Source of the DNA: Candidatus Gastranaerophilales bacterium
GTDB lineage: Bacteria > Cyanobacteriota > Vampirovibrionia > Gastranaerophilales > Gastranaerophilaceae
Assembly: GCA_944322725.1 (NCBI GenBank)
Contig: CALUPU010000001.1
Span: forward strand, 124,001 to 188,000
Direction of reading: 5' to 3'
DNA length: 64,000 bases
Under the pieces are notes generated by a model that worked only from the letters and a program-made list of their open reading frames with translations, was not told the DNA's origin and did not search any database. The first letter of the stretch is position 1, and each line of letters opens with the position of its first letter. The translations under genes and the position numbers were made by a program. This document shows, piece by piece, positions 1-7,717 of the stretch.

Positions 1-429
1 CACGCAAAAGAAGAAGGTGTTATTTTCAAATTCTTACATGCTCCTGCAGAAATCATTGGTGAAGACGGATATGTGAAGGCAATGAAATTTGACCTTATGG
101 AACTCGGGGAACCCGATGCTTCAGGAAGAAGAAGACCTGTTCCGACAGGTGAATCTGTTACCATGGAACTTGATGCTGTTATTGTCGCTCTCGGTACAGG
201 TCCTAACCCTATAATTCAAACATCAGCAGAAAAAGAAGGTCTTGATTTGGAAACCAATAACAGGGGCTATATTATTGTAAACCAGGAAACCGGCGAAACA
301 TCTATACCCGGTGTTTATGCAGGTGGAGATGTTGCTCCGACAGGCGAGTCAAATGCTATTAATGCAATGGGGGCAGGAAAACGCGCTGCAAAAGCAATTG
401 ATGAGTATTTAAAAGAATTATGTAAATAG
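1..429 (+). CDS. C-terminal part of a GltD-like NADPH/FAD oxidoreductase (5' end outside window)
   Basis: The frame is open from the first base, so the gene begins upstream and only about 142 residues are visible. The conserved end of the glutamate synthase small-subunit/SudA flavoprotein family is present: an ALGTGPNP segment of the NADPH domain, then the FAD-contacting GVYAGGDV motif and the helix NAINAMGAGKRAAKAI. GltD proteins pass electrons from NADPH to glutamate synthase; NfnA/SudA relatives couple NADPH to ferredoxin. The visible part cannot separate these, so no symbol is given. It faces the ribosomal protein cluster tail to tail, with a hairpin between them. Confidence 0.8.
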   Translation, partial: HAKEEGVIFKFLHAPAEIIGEDGYVKAMKFDLMELGEPDASGRRRPVPTGESVTMELDAVIVALGTGPNPIIQTSAEKEGLDLETNNRGYIIVNQETGETSIPGVYAGGDVAPTGESNAINAMGAGKRAAKAIDEYLKELCK

Positions 430-466
430 ATAAATTGAACCTGTAAAACAAATTCTTTTTATAATA

Positions 467-494
467 AAAAAGCCCTCAAATATTTGAGGGCTTT
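467..494 (-). terminator. Terminator between gltD-like gene and rplA
   Basis: A perfect 12-bp stem (AAAGCCCTCAAA / TTTGAGGGCTTT) with a 2-base loop. Read on the minus strand it is followed by a T-rich tract, so it should mainly end the rplA transcript. It may also serve the + strand flavoprotein gene. Confidence 0.85.
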
Positions 495-511
495 ATGATA
501 TTAGATATTTT

Positions 512-1234
512 TTATACGTAATCTTTAACTTCTGCAGCCAGGTTTTTAGTATCAAGTTTGATACCGGGTCCCATTGTAGTTGTCAAGTATGCTGATTTAA
601 CATATACACCTTTTGCAACAGACGGTTTTGCTCTTAAAACAGCGTCTGCAAGAGTTGCATAGTTTTTCATCAAATCTTCGTAAGAGAATTTGATTTTGCC
701 GATAGGGCAGTGAATCATACCTTGTTTGTCTGCACGGAATTCAACTTTACCTGCTTTTGCATCTTTAACTGCTTTAGCAACGTCAAGAGTAACAGTGCCT
801 GTTTTAGGGTTAGGCATTAAACCTTTCGGACCTAAAACTTTACCTAATTTACCGAGCATACCCATGCAGTCCGGTGTTGCAATCAAAGTATCAAATTCAA
901 ACCAGCCGCCTGCAATTTTGTCGATAACTTCTTCCGCACCTGCTTCTTCAGCACCTGCAGCTTTTGCTTCGTCAGCTTTTGTACCTTTAGCAATAACGCA
1001 AACTCTTACGTCTTTACCAAGTCCTGCCGGTAAAACTACAGTTGAGCGGATTTGCTGGTCTGCTCTTTTTACATCTATACCGAGACGCATGTGGCATTCA
1101 ACTGTTTCGTCGAATTTAACTGTTGCTTCTGATATTTCCTGCAATTTTTTTAATGCATCAGCTGCGGATGAAGGCTGTACAAAACCTTCAAGCATTTCAG
1201 CCTGTTTTTGTTGTCTTTTAGTTAATTTACTCAT
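512..1234 (-). CDS. rplA: 50S ribosomal protein L1
   Basis: L1 binds 23S rRNA at the mobile L1 stalk and, in many bacteria, represses its own operon by binding a leader that mimics the rRNA site. The 240-residue product is close to the usual ~230 and contains the signature stretch [28 protein letters not shown] in shortened form around residues 118-145 (key words [10 protein letters not shown] and [10 protein letters not shown]). Start ATG 1234 is preceded by AGGAAA. It is last in the rplK-rplA pair; the 85-bp gap before it holds a candidate L1 site. Residues 1-30 are richer in charged/polar residues than most L1 proteins. Confidence 0.97.
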   Translation of the reverse strand: MSKLTKRQQKQAEMLEGFVQPSSAADALKKLQEISEATVKFDETVECHMRLGIDVKRADQQIRSTVVLPAGLGKDVRVCVIAKGTKADEAKAAGAEEAGAEEVIDKIAGGWFEFDTLIATPDCMGMLGKLGKVLGPKGLMPNPKTGTVTLDVAKAVKDAKAGKVEFRADKQGMIHCPIGKIKFSYEDLMKNYATLADAVLRAKPSVAKGVYVKSAYLTTTMGPGIKLDTKNLAAEVKDYV

Positions 1235-1248
1235 TTTATTTCCTTTCT

Positions 1249-1316
1249 GTGGTGATATCGGGTTCTAATCCGTTTCGGGCTAATAAAGGTTTGCCCCGTA
1301 CGGCATCCCCTTCCAC
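1249..1316 (-). promoter_or_regulatory. Candidate L1-binding leader before rplA
   Basis: On the minus strand the rplK-rplA gap begins three bases after the rplK stop with GTGGAAGGGG and ends with CCCGATATCACCAC just before the rplA Shine-Dalgarno sequence. GTGG pairs with CCAC and GGG with CCC, leaving an asymmetric internal loop. This resembles the rplK leader element and the L1 site of 23S rRNA, but the middle is longer and less regular, so it is weaker than the one upstream of rplK. Confidence 0.4.
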
Positions 1317-1319
1317 TAA

Positions 1320-1745
1320 TTATTCTTCTACTGTAACACCCATTGCTCTTGCTGAGCCTTTAAGCATTTTTACAGCTGCTTCCATAGTAGTTGCGTTTAA
1401 ATCGTTCATTTTTGTTTTAGCGATTTCTTCGAGTTGTGCTACTGTGATTTTGCCGACTTTAGTTTTGTTCGGTGCAGCAGAACCTTTCGGTAAATTGATA
1501 GCTTTTTTAATCAATACAGCAGCCGGAGGGCTTTTGATAATGAAAGAAAAGCTTCTGTCTTCATATACATCAATGATTACAGGAATAATGTAACCTGCCT
1601 GTGATTCTGTTTTAGCATTGAATTGCTTACAGAAATCCATGATGTTAACACCATGCTGACCCAGAGCCGGACCAACCGGTGGTGATGGATTTGCTTTGCC
1701 TGCTTCGATTTGAAGCTTAATTTTGCCTACTACTTTTTTTGCCAT
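1320..1745 (-). CDS. rplK: 50S ribosomal protein L11
   Basis: L11 sits at the GTPase-associated centre of the 50S subunit and contacts elongation factors and RelA. At 141 residues it has the standard length. The N-terminal domain carries [20 protein letters not shown] (residues ~21-40) and the C-terminal RNA-binding domain ends with GSARAMGV. The start ATG 1745 has a good AAAGGAG site upstream. It lies between nusG and rplA in the conserved secE-nusG-rplK-rplA order, and its leader carries a hairpin that looks like the L1 target. Confidence 0.97.
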   Translation of the reverse strand: MAKKVVGKIKLQIEAGKANPSPPVGPALGQHGVNIMDFCKQFNAKTESQAGYIIPVIIDVYEDRSFSFIIKSPPAAVLIKKAINLPKGSAAPNKTKVGKITVAQLEEIAKTKMNDLNATTMEAAVKMLKGSARAMGVTVEE

Positions 1746-1758
1746 TTTATTCTCCTTT

Positions 1759-1789
1759 CGTGGTATAGCGGGGCTTTGCCCCTTCCACC
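1759..1789 (-). promoter_or_regulatory. Candidate L1 autoregulatory site in rplK leader
   Basis: Minus-strand RNA reads GGUGGAAGGGGC, loop AAA, GCCCC, then GCUAUACCAC. Two stems form (GUGG/CCAC and GGGGC/GCCCC) separated by an asymmetric loop (AA against GCUAUA). The two flanks closely match the L1-binding region of bacterial 23S rRNA as I remember it (GGUGGGAGG ... AUACCAC). The position, just ahead of the rplK ribosome-binding site, is where L1 represses its operon in other bacteria. Confidence 0.6.
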
Positions 1790-1884
1790 TTATTTATCTT
1801 TTATCTGTTTCCGCCTGTCAAATCAAAGATTTGTTCGTTTCATTAACTTCATTAATTTCACAACGGCGGTATTGAACGGTTGCA

Positions 1885-1920
1885 GCTTAAGAGTCTTTCA
1901 GTTCTGAAAGCCACTTAAGC
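1885..1920 (-). repeat. Imperfect inverted repeat after nusG stop
   Basis: GCTTAAG and CTTTCAG pair with CTGAAAG and CTTAAGC, giving two 7-bp helices separated by a 3x3 internal loop and closed by a 2-base loop. It lies 12 bases beyond the nusG stop on the transcribed strand with no T-run, so it looks like an RNA processing or stability element rather than a terminator. Confidence 0.5.
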
Positions 1921-1932
1921 TTTCACACACAT

Positions 1933-2598
1933 CTATACTTTTTGAATTTGTTTGTATTCAAGTTCTACAGGTGTTTCACGTCCAAAGATAGAAACTGTAG
2001 CTCTGAGTTTAGACTTGTCAGGATAAACCTCTGTAATATCACCGATAAAGTCTGCAAACGGCCCTGAAATAATTCTGACTTTGTCACCGACTTTAACATC
2101 GAGTTCGATTTTAGTTGTCTGAGTTTGAACTCTGTGGATGATTTTTTTGATTTCAGAATCTTTAGCCGGAATCGGTTTTTTAGATGTACCTACGAATTTA
2201 GTAACACCTGCAGTATGTCTTACAACATACCAGCTGTCGTCATCCATTATCATTTCGACAAGAACATAACCCGGGAAGATTTTTTCTTCACGGTCTTGTT
2301 TTTTGCCGTCTTTAACTTTAGTAATCGTTTTTTGAGGAACTTCCACACGGAAGATTTTGTCACCCATATTCATATATTCAATACGTTTTTCAAGGTTTAC
2401 TTTAACCTTGTTTTCGTATCCGGAATAAGTGTGGACAATGTACCATTTTTTTTGCGGTTCTTTGCTGTGTGAAGCCTGTATATCAGCTTTTAATTTAGCG
2501 TCTTTTTCCTCAACGATCTGGTGTTTTTCGTTTTCGAAAACGCTGATATCATTTTGTTCAGCAGCTACTTCCATTTGGTCTTCGTTTTTTTCTGTCAT
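1933..2598 (-). CDS. nusG: Transcription elongation/antitermination factor NusG
   Basis: NusG binds RNA polymerase and links it to Rho or the ribosome. The protein has an NGN domain (about 50-160, starting KKWYIVHTYSGYENKV, with GYVLVEM and VRHTAGVTKFVG) and a C-terminal KOW domain (GDKVRIISGPFADFIGDI, ~170-190). At 221 residues it is ~40 longer than typical; the extra part is an acidic, lysine-rich N-terminal extension of about 48 residues. Start ATG 2598. It follows secE and precedes rplK, the standard order. Confidence 0.96.
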   Translation of the reverse strand: MTEKNEDQMEVAAEQNDISVFENEKHQIVEEKDAKLKADIQASHSKEPQKKWYIVHTYSGYENKVKVNLEKRIEYMNMGDKIFRVEVPQKTITKVKDGKKQDREEKIFPGYVLVEMIMDDDSWYVVRHTAGVTKFVGTSKKPIPAKDSEIKKIIHRVQTQTTKIELDVKVGDKVRIISGPFADFIGDITEVYPDKSKLRATVSIFGRETPVELEYKQIQKV

Positions 2599-2640
2599 TA
2601 TATTAATTCCTGTTAGTTGAATAATAAATCTTTTGTGAAC

Positions 2641-2862
2641 TTAATGAATCAAACCGAGCCCTTTAAATAAAGCATTGAATATTGTATCCACAGCCAGAAC
2701 ACCGATTGTAAAAATTGCTGTAATGATAACTACATATATAGTTTCTACAACAACCTGCTGTTTACCGGGCCATGTGATTTTTCCCCATTCAAGCTTTACT
2801 GACTTAAAGTAAGCAATTACAGCTTCTTTAAAATCTACTTTTTCTTTAGTCTGGTTAGCCAT
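2641..2862 (-). CDS. secE: Preprotein translocase subunit SecE
   Basis: A 73-residue inner-membrane protein. A soluble N-terminal part with the conserved KLEWGKITWPGKQQVV segment (residues ~23-38) leads into one hydrophobic helix (~39-62), the usual single-span SecE. SecE clamps SecY in the Sec channel. It lies between tRNA-Trp and nusG, the normal neighbourhood in many bacteria; start ATG 2862 is preceded by an AGAGGA-like site. Confidence 0.95.
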   Translation of the reverse strand: MANQTKEKVDFKEAVIAYFKSVKLEWGKITWPGKQQVVVETIYVVIITAIFTIGVLAVDTIFNALFKGLGLIH

Positions 2863-2886
2863 TATTTTCCTCTTTTTTATTTAAAT

Positions 2887-2959
2887 CGCGCCCTGAAGGA
2901 CTCGAACCCTCGACATCCGGTTTTGGAGACCGACGTTCTACCAACTGAACTAAGGACGC
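2887..2959 (-). tRNA. tRNA-Trp (CCA)
   Basis: A 73-nt cloverleaf on the minus strand. The acceptor pairs GCGTCCT with AGGGCGC (one G-U), the T-arm is GAGGGTTCGAGTCCTTC, and the anticodon loop CTCCAAA gives anticodon CCA. The discriminator is G73 and CCA is not encoded. It sits between rpmG and secE, the classic rpmG-trnW-secE-nusG arrangement, and is probably co-transcribed. Confidence 0.95.
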
Positions 2960-2984
2960 TCTTTAAATATTAATGTTTAAAATG

Positions 2985-3152
2985 TTACTTAGTTTCTTTG
3001 TGAACAGTATGTTTATTGCATCTTGGGCAATGTTTTTTAAGTTCCATTCTTTCTTTTAATGTTTTTTTGTTTTTAGTAGTTGTGTAGTTTCTTTCTTTGC
3101 ATTCTTCACAAGCGAGAACTACCATTTTATCTACTTTTCCTTTGATTCCCAT
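2985..3152 (-). CDS. rpmG: 50S ribosomal protein L33
   Basis: A 55-residue protein read from ATG 3152 to TAA 2985. It contains CEEC (residues ~15-18) and CPRC (~42-45), the zinc-ribbon pairs of the C+ type of L33, plus the family words RNYTTTKNK and LKKHCPRC. An AAGG site lies upstream of ATG 3152; an internal ATG at residue 10 is an alternative. L33 lies near the E site of the 50S subunit. It is the first gene of the cluster. Confidence 0.93.
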   Translation of the reverse strand: MGIKGKVDKMVVLACEECKERNYTTTKNKKTLKERMELKKHCPRCNKHTVHKETK

Positions 3153-3251
3153 TTTTTACCTTCTTATCTAGCTTTACTAATTGTTATTTTTTACAAGCAA
3201 GATTTATAGAATGCGACTTTTTCCCTCATTCTATTCTTTCCGCTTTTTTAG

Positions 3252-3270
3252 TTGTAATAATATATTACAA
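3252..3270. promoter_or_regulatory. TTGTAATA-ATA-TATTACAA inverted repeat upstream of rpmG operon
   Basis: A perfect 8-bp inverted repeat with a 3-bp spacer, about 100 bp upstream of rpmG. The half-site TTGTAA/TTACAA is the same word clustered upstream of the RpaB-like gene at 25581-25648. It looks like an operator for the ribosomal-protein/secE/nusG cluster. Confidence 0.4.
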
Positions 3271-3307
3271 TAAACATAAAATAAGCAAAGTACTTATTTA
3301 ATATTTC

Positions 3308-3724
3308 TTATAATTTATGCTGCAGATTTTCTTCAAGCATTAAAAAATAAGTATCAGGATTGTTCACAAGACTTCTTTTGGAAAGATAGTTCACGCCCAG
3401 TGAGTGAGCAATAAATCCTATATTGTAAGTTGCTGATATTATTACAACAGGTGTATTTTTGTATTCACTATATCCGCGGATTTGTTTTACAAGCCATTCT
3501 CCTGCAAATTCAGGCAGAAAGTCTGTTTCCATTTGCAAATCCGTTAATATCAAATCATAAGGGTGTTTTATATTGTCCTGCACAAGTTTCAGTGCATCTT
3601 TGGCATTATCTGATATTATAAAATCCAGCTTTTCTTTTTCATAGCTTTTTAATAATTCACTGTGAAATTTTTGCCATTCTCTGCTGTCTTCTGCTATTAA
3701 TATTCTTTTTACATTTTTAGTCAT
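3308..3724 (-). CDS. Single-domain CheY-like response regulator
   Basis: A lone receiver domain of 138 residues (143 if a TTG five codons upstream, 3739, is used). Numbering from the TTG, it has acidic pair E17-D18, phosphoacceptor D67 in LILTDLQME, S102 in VVIISATYN and the conserved lysine K121 in NYLSKRS. There is no output domain, so it probably acts by protein-protein contact or phosphotransfer. A serine replaces the usual Thr. No kinase lies beside it. TATAAT lies six bases before ATG 3724 and no Shine-Dalgarno is visible, so the message may be leaderless; this also argues against the TTG start. Confidence 0.85.
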   Translation of the reverse strand: MTKNVKRILIAEDSREWQKFHSELLKSYEKEKLDFIISDNAKDALKLVQDNIKHPYDLILTDLQMETDFLPEFAGEWLVKQIRGYSEYKNTPVVIISATYNIGFIAHSLGVNYLSKRSLVNNPDTYFLMLEENLQHKL

Positions 3725-3840
3725 ATTTTTATTATACAAAAGATACTATTTCAGTCTAACTAAAATCAATGCTTTAGCATAATCAATTTTGAAAAAAATT
3801 CTGCAATTATGAGTATGAATATGTAAAAAAGTTAATCAAA

Positions 3841-4035
3841 ATGGGAATAATTGAGAAACTCAAAAATTTAATAAACAGAGTAGAAGAAATAGACGAAAAA
3901 TCTAAAAAAATGTCTAAGGATAAGTGCTATTCTTCAAATCCGTTTGCTTTTGCACAGAACAAAACCTATGTTTGGGTTGAGAAAGTAAAAGATTTTAACA
4001 AATGTGCAAGGTCAAATTTCAGGCGTAAAAATTAA
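3841..4035 (+). CDS. Small hypothetical protein
   Basis: A 64-residue basic, lysine-rich reading frame starting MGIIEKLKNLINRVEEIDEK, which looks helical, followed by SNPFAFAQNKTYVWVEKV. I do not recognise it. There is no strong ribosome-binding site. It is divergent from the response regulator and overlaps the aroA stop tail to tail by four bases. Codon use looks like its neighbours, but the small size leaves real doubt. Confidence 0.45.
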   Translation: MGIIEKLKNLINRVEEIDEKSKKMSKDKCYSSNPFAFAQNKTYVWVEKVKDFNKCARSNFRRKN

Positions 4036-5303
4036 ATCAAAGATTGCATCAAGGGTAGAAATTCCGGAAAAGAAATATCCACCCATTGAAATTCTTCTAT
4101 GCTGATAGGTTTTTCACATATAAGACCTGCTACGTACAAACTCATTGCCAGTCTGTGGTCATGATAGCATTGCGTAACAGAATTTCCTTTTAATGTTTTT
4201 TTGCCGTTAATTATGAAACCGTCAGGTGTTTCTTCAATATCTGAACCAAGTTTTATCAATTCAGTTACAAGGCACTTTATTCTGTCGGATTCTTTATTTC
4301 GAAGGTCTTGAGCATCTTTTACTATGGTTGTGCCATCTGCCTGCGAAGCCAGAACTGCAATAACAGGCAGTTCATCAATTAATCTGGGTATAATTTCACC
4401 TTCAATTGTTATTCCTTTTAAGTCAGATGTCTTTATTCTTATGTCACCTGATTCTTCGTTGCATTCAACGCGTTCGTCAAGAATCTCTATATCTGCACCC
4501 ATTTGCTTCAGCACATCAATTATCCCCGTTCTTGTCGGATTTAGTCCTACATTTTTTAATATAATGTCTGAGTTTGGAACAATAGCACCTGCAGCAAGGA
4601 AAAATGCCGCAGAGGAAATATCACCGCAAACACTAAGATTTTTCGGTTGGAGGTTCGATTTTTTTATTTTTGTAGTGCAGCGTTCTGTACTGATATTAGC
4701 ACCAAGATATTTTAGCATTCTTTCTGTATGATCTCGTGATACATATGGCTCTGTAACTCTGGTTTCTCCGTATGTATTTAAGCCGGCAAGTAATATACAA
4801 GATTTTACCTGAGCCGACGCAATCGGACTTTTATAATCAATGGGAAAAAGTTCTCTTCCTTGAATTATCAATGGCGCTTTGAAATTGTTATGCTTAATTT
4901 TAGCACCCATTAACTCTAAAGGAAGAATTACCCGTTTCATCGGACGTTTGCTCAAACTCTCGTCTCCAAAGAGTGTTGTCTCCATTTCTCTTGAAGCAAC
5001 AAGCCCCGAAAAGAGTCTCATTGATGTGCCGGAATTACCGCAGTCCAGATTGTATCTGTCTTTTTTAAATGCATTTTCTGCATTTATTTTTAGATGCTTT
5101 TCTTCAATAAATTCTGCATCACACCCGAGTTTTTTAATTATGTTTAATGTGCTTATACAGTCCGCACCCATTGAAAAATTTTGTATTTCGACAATACCGC
5201 CTGTTAAAGAAGCAAGCATTGCACACCTGTGGCTGATTGATTTATCAGAAGGTATTGTAATTTCGCCTTTTAATGCACGAACTTTATTAACCGTTAAATT
5301 CAT
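4032..5303 (-). CDS. aroA: 3-phosphoshikimate 1-carboxyvinyltransferase (EPSP synthase)
   Basis: This enzyme joins phosphoenolpyruvate to shikimate-3-phosphate in the sixth step of the shikimate pathway. The 423-residue protein carries PSDKSISHR (residues 18-26), LDCGNSGTSMRL (~84-95), SAQVKSCILLAGL, GDISSAAFFLA, the catalytic-aspartate region DELPVIAVLA, RNKESDR and DHRLAMSL, so all substrate-binding blocks are present. Three bases separate its start from the stop of the upstream symporter gene, so the two are probably co-transcribed. Confidence 0.97.
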   Translation of the reverse strand: MNLTVNKVRALKGEITIPSDKSISHRCAMLASLTGGIVEIQNFSMGADCISTLNIIKKLGCDAEFIEEKHLKINAENAFKKDRYNLDCGNSGTSMRLFSGLVASREMETTLFGDESLSKRPMKRVILPLELMGAKIKHNNFKAPLIIQGRELFPIDYKSPIASAQVKSCILLAGLNTYGETRVTEPYVSRDHTERMLKYLGANISTERCTTKIKKSNLQPKNLSVCGDISSAAFFLAAGAIVPNSDIILKNVGLNPTRTGIIDVLKQMGADIEILDERVECNEESGDIRIKTSDLKGITIEGEIIPRLIDELPVIAVLASQADGTTIVKDAQDLRNKESDRIKCLVTELIKLGSDIEETPDGFIINGKKTLKGNSVTQCYHDHRLAMSLYVAGLICEKPISIEEFQWVDISFPEFLPLMQSLI

Positions 5304-5306
5304 AAA

Positions 5307-6653
5307 CTAAATTATATCTTTATATGATTCTTCATTTGTCAGCATATCATAGTTAAGTTCATTTTCATTGTCTGCAATCACCGCTGTTACAACAGCATCT
5401 GACGTGATATTAAGCATTGTTCTGAACATATCTACTATTCTGTCTACTGCAAATAAGAAAGCAAAACCTTCTACCATCTGGGTCGGAGTTAAACCTAGTC
5501 CGTTCAATACAAGAGCAATTGTAATTATGCCGCCTCCGGGGATGCCTGCACAGGTGCTGGATGCAACTATTGCAAGTACTGCAATTTGAAGAATCTGCAG
5601 CGGTTCTACTGTGATGCCGTAAGCCTGTGTAAGGAATAAAACGGCAATAACCTGAAACATTGCTGTTGCGTCAAAGTTTAATGTTACGCCGAGAGGCAGT
5701 ACAAAGCTGCATACTTTATGTGATATACCTCTTTTTTCACAGCATGCAATGACTAAAGGAAGTGTTGCAGAACTGCTTGCTGTTCCAAAACCTACCATCA
5801 TTGCTTCTGCAATTGCCGCAAAAAATAATCTTATAGGAACTTTTGAGAATATTTTCATAATAAGCGGATAAACAATAAATAATTGAATTGCAAATCCTAT
5901 TAATATTGCAAGGAAATATTTGGAAATACTTGAAAATACGGATATTCCGAAAGAAGAAATAGCTGTAGCCGTCAATGCAAAGATACCGGGAGCCGCAAGA
6001 TACATTATCCCGTCCGTAACTTTCATTGTTGCTGCAAATATTGATTCAAAGAAAGAAACAACCGGTCTGTTAATTTCACCCACTTTTGCAAGTGCAATTG
6101 CAAAAATCATAATAAATATGATTATAGGAATCATTTCACCGTCAGCAAGCGCCTGCATCGGATTAGCAGGAATAAGGTTTATAAATAATTCTGAAATATG
6201 ACCTTTTTGATCTGCAATAGCCTGGCTTACAATCTGTTGTGTTTCTACTGCTGATTTCTGGCTGATAAAAGATTGTACTCCGTCGCCGGGGTGAATAGTC
6301 AGAGCAAGTGTGGTGCCAATTATAACAGCAGCAATTGATATAATTGAATAGTACGTTATCATCTTTATACCAAATGCACCGAGTTGTTTGTTATCACCTA
6401 TGCTGGATATACCGATAATTATTGCACTGAATACCAAAGGAATAATTACCATCTGGATAAGTCTGATAAAAGCCTGTCCGATAAAGTTTAATATTGCATA
6501 AAGAGCATTATATATTGCTGTCGGTTCATGAGATGCATTATAAGAATGCATTAATATCCCGAGAATTATACCGGCAATCAGTCCTAAGAAAATATGCCCG
6601 TTACGCTTAATTCCAAGACCAAGCGCAATTAATATCTGCATGTGTAATTTCAT
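5307..6653 (-). CDS. Dicarboxylate/amino acid:cation symporter (DAACS family)
   Basis: A 448-residue inner-membrane protein of the GltP/DctA glutamate-dicarboxylate carrier family. It shows about eight hydrophobic spans, the serine-rich hairpin FGTASSSATLPL, the cation site NFDATAMFQV (counterpart of NMDGT), the second hairpin STCAGIPGGG and the substrate-contact helix AVDRIVDMFRTMLN with a following D. It should import glutamate, aspartate or C4-dicarboxylates with Na+ or H+; the substrate cannot be read from sequence. Located directly upstream of aroA on the same strand. Start ATG 6653 follows an AGAGAGGA site. Confidence 0.93.
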   Translation of the reverse strand: MKLHMQILIALGLGIKRNGHIFLGLIAGIILGILMHSYNASHEPTAIYNALYAILNFIGQAFIRLIQMVIIPLVFSAIIIGISSIGDNKQLGAFGIKMITYYSIISIAAVIIGTTLALTIHPGDGVQSFISQKSAVETQQIVSQAIADQKGHISELFINLIPANPMQALADGEMIPIIIFIMIFAIALAKVGEINRPVVSFFESIFAATMKVTDGIMYLAAPGIFALTATAISSFGISVFSSISKYFLAILIGFAIQLFIVYPLIMKIFSKVPIRLFFAAIAEAMMVGFGTASSSATLPLVIACCEKRGISHKVCSFVLPLGVTLNFDATAMFQVIAVLFLTQAYGITVEPLQILQIAVLAIVASSTCAGIPGGGIITIALVLNGLGLTPTQMVEGFAFLFAVDRIVDMFRTMLNITSDAVVTAVIADNENELNYDMLTNEESYKDII

Positions 6654-6753
6654 ATCATATCCTCTCTTTATCAGTTTTTAACAGACAAGTATACTAATTT
6701 TACTATTTTTTATAAGATATGACAACAATTCATATGAATGAGTTTAAATCTTT

Positions 6754-7653
6754 TTATTGCTTTATACCGCTTCTTGCGAATTCTTTGATGTTAATGAGAT
6801 AATCTATATCATTATTAGAAAAGTTTTGGCTGTATCTCACTGGGCATATATCAATGCCGCCTCTCCTTGTATAAAGAGCGCATACCATCAACTCATCGTC
6901 CTTGCCTAGCAGATCGTATAATCTCTTATAAATCATTTCACAGCACTCTTCATGAAAATGGTATTCCGACCGAAATGAACAAAGGTATTTTATGATGCTG
7001 TCTTCTTTAATATGTGTTTTTGATTTATAGTAAATAAAAACATCTCCAAAATCAGGCTGGTGAGTTACTCTACAGTTTGAACGAAGAGAATCAAATTTAA
7101 AATAATATTCTGATTTGTTTTCGGTTTCTTCTGCTTCAAGGAGTTGTGGTGCTTCTTTAAATTGTTCAATTTTTAGTTCTGATTCGTTTACTTTATTCAA
7201 TATATCTTCGTATTTAGAAAATATTTGTATTATTGGGGCGTGGTTGTTTATAAAATTGATTTTAACTTCTGTTTTCAGGCAATTACTCAAATCTTTTTCA
7301 ATTTTTTCTCTGCATATATCAAGACATTCTTCTATATTTCCGCCATTGCGTGTCATATTAAAAGAGTTCAGGTAAAGTTTCAGCGATTTTGACTCCACTA
7401 TAAATTTACTTTCACAGCTGTAATTCATTTTCATTAAACGTGTTACCGGAACTCCGCTGTTTGTTAATGATGAGAATTCGTAAGCATGCCATATGTCTTT
7501 GCCCGTAAATGGCAGTTTGTTTTCATATATATTGTATTGTGTGCGGTTTTCCTGCCTTGGTACAGCAACAAGAAAAGAAGGGGTATATGTCTCTGTTGAG
7601 GCAATTTTTTTGCCGAGATATTTTGAAGCTTTTTTATCTGTTTCATTCATCAT
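6754..7653 (-). CDS. queF: NADPH-dependent 7-cyano-7-deazaguanine reductase (QueF, long type)
   Basis: QueF reduces preQ0 to preQ1 in queuosine biosynthesis. The ~299-residue length and tandem T-fold layout match the E. coli-type QueF. The substrate motif ESKSLKLYLNSFN is in the first half; SNCRVTHQPDFGDV in the second contains the nucleophilic Cys (~194 from ATG 7653) and the catalytic Asp, then FHEECCEM and TRRGGIDICPVR. An upstream TTG at 7674 would add MCIIIIV, but TATAAT lies seven bases before ATG 7653, favouring that start. queC is at 49343 in this window; queD and queE were not seen. Confidence 0.95.
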   Translation of the reverse strand: MMNETDKKASKYLGKKIASTETYTPSFLVAVPRQENRTQYNIYENKLPFTGKDIWHAYEFSSLTNSGVPVTRLMKMNYSCESKFIVESKSLKLYLNSFNMTRNGGNIEECLDICREKIEKDLSNCLKTEVKINFINNHAPIIQIFSKYEDILNKVNESELKIEQFKEAPQLLEAEETENKSEYYFKFDSLRSNCRVTHQPDFGDVFIYYKSKTHIKEDSIIKYLCSFRSEYHFHEECCEMIYKRLYDLLGKDDELMVCALYTRRGGIDICPVRYSQNFSNNDIDYLINIKEFARSGIKQ

Positions 7654-7660
7654 AACAATT

Positions 7661-7666
7661 ATTATA
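7661..7666 (-). promoter_or_regulatory. -10 box of queF, seven bases before its ATG
   Basis: TATAAT on the minus strand, directly downstream of the clpX terminator. A transcript starting ~7 bases further on would begin at or next to ATG 7653, giving a leaderless or nearly leaderless message. No good -35 box is seen. Confidence 0.5.
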
Positions 7667-7672
7667 ATACAC

Positions 7673-7704
7673 AAAAAAGTCCTCCCTAAAGAGAGGACTT
7701 TTTT
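7673..7704 (-). terminator. clpX terminator
   Basis: Twelve-base arms (A6 GTCCTC and GAGGAC T6) around an 8-base loop, ending in a run of T on the minus strand 14 bases after the clpX stop. Strong intrinsic terminator of the tig-clpP-clpX operon. Confidence 0.92.
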
Positions 7705-7717
7705 ATTAACTATTAAT

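Noticed and set aside
3725-3739. TTG start of the response regulator
   Set aside because: The TTG lies on the -10 box TATAAT itself; ATG 3724 is preferred.
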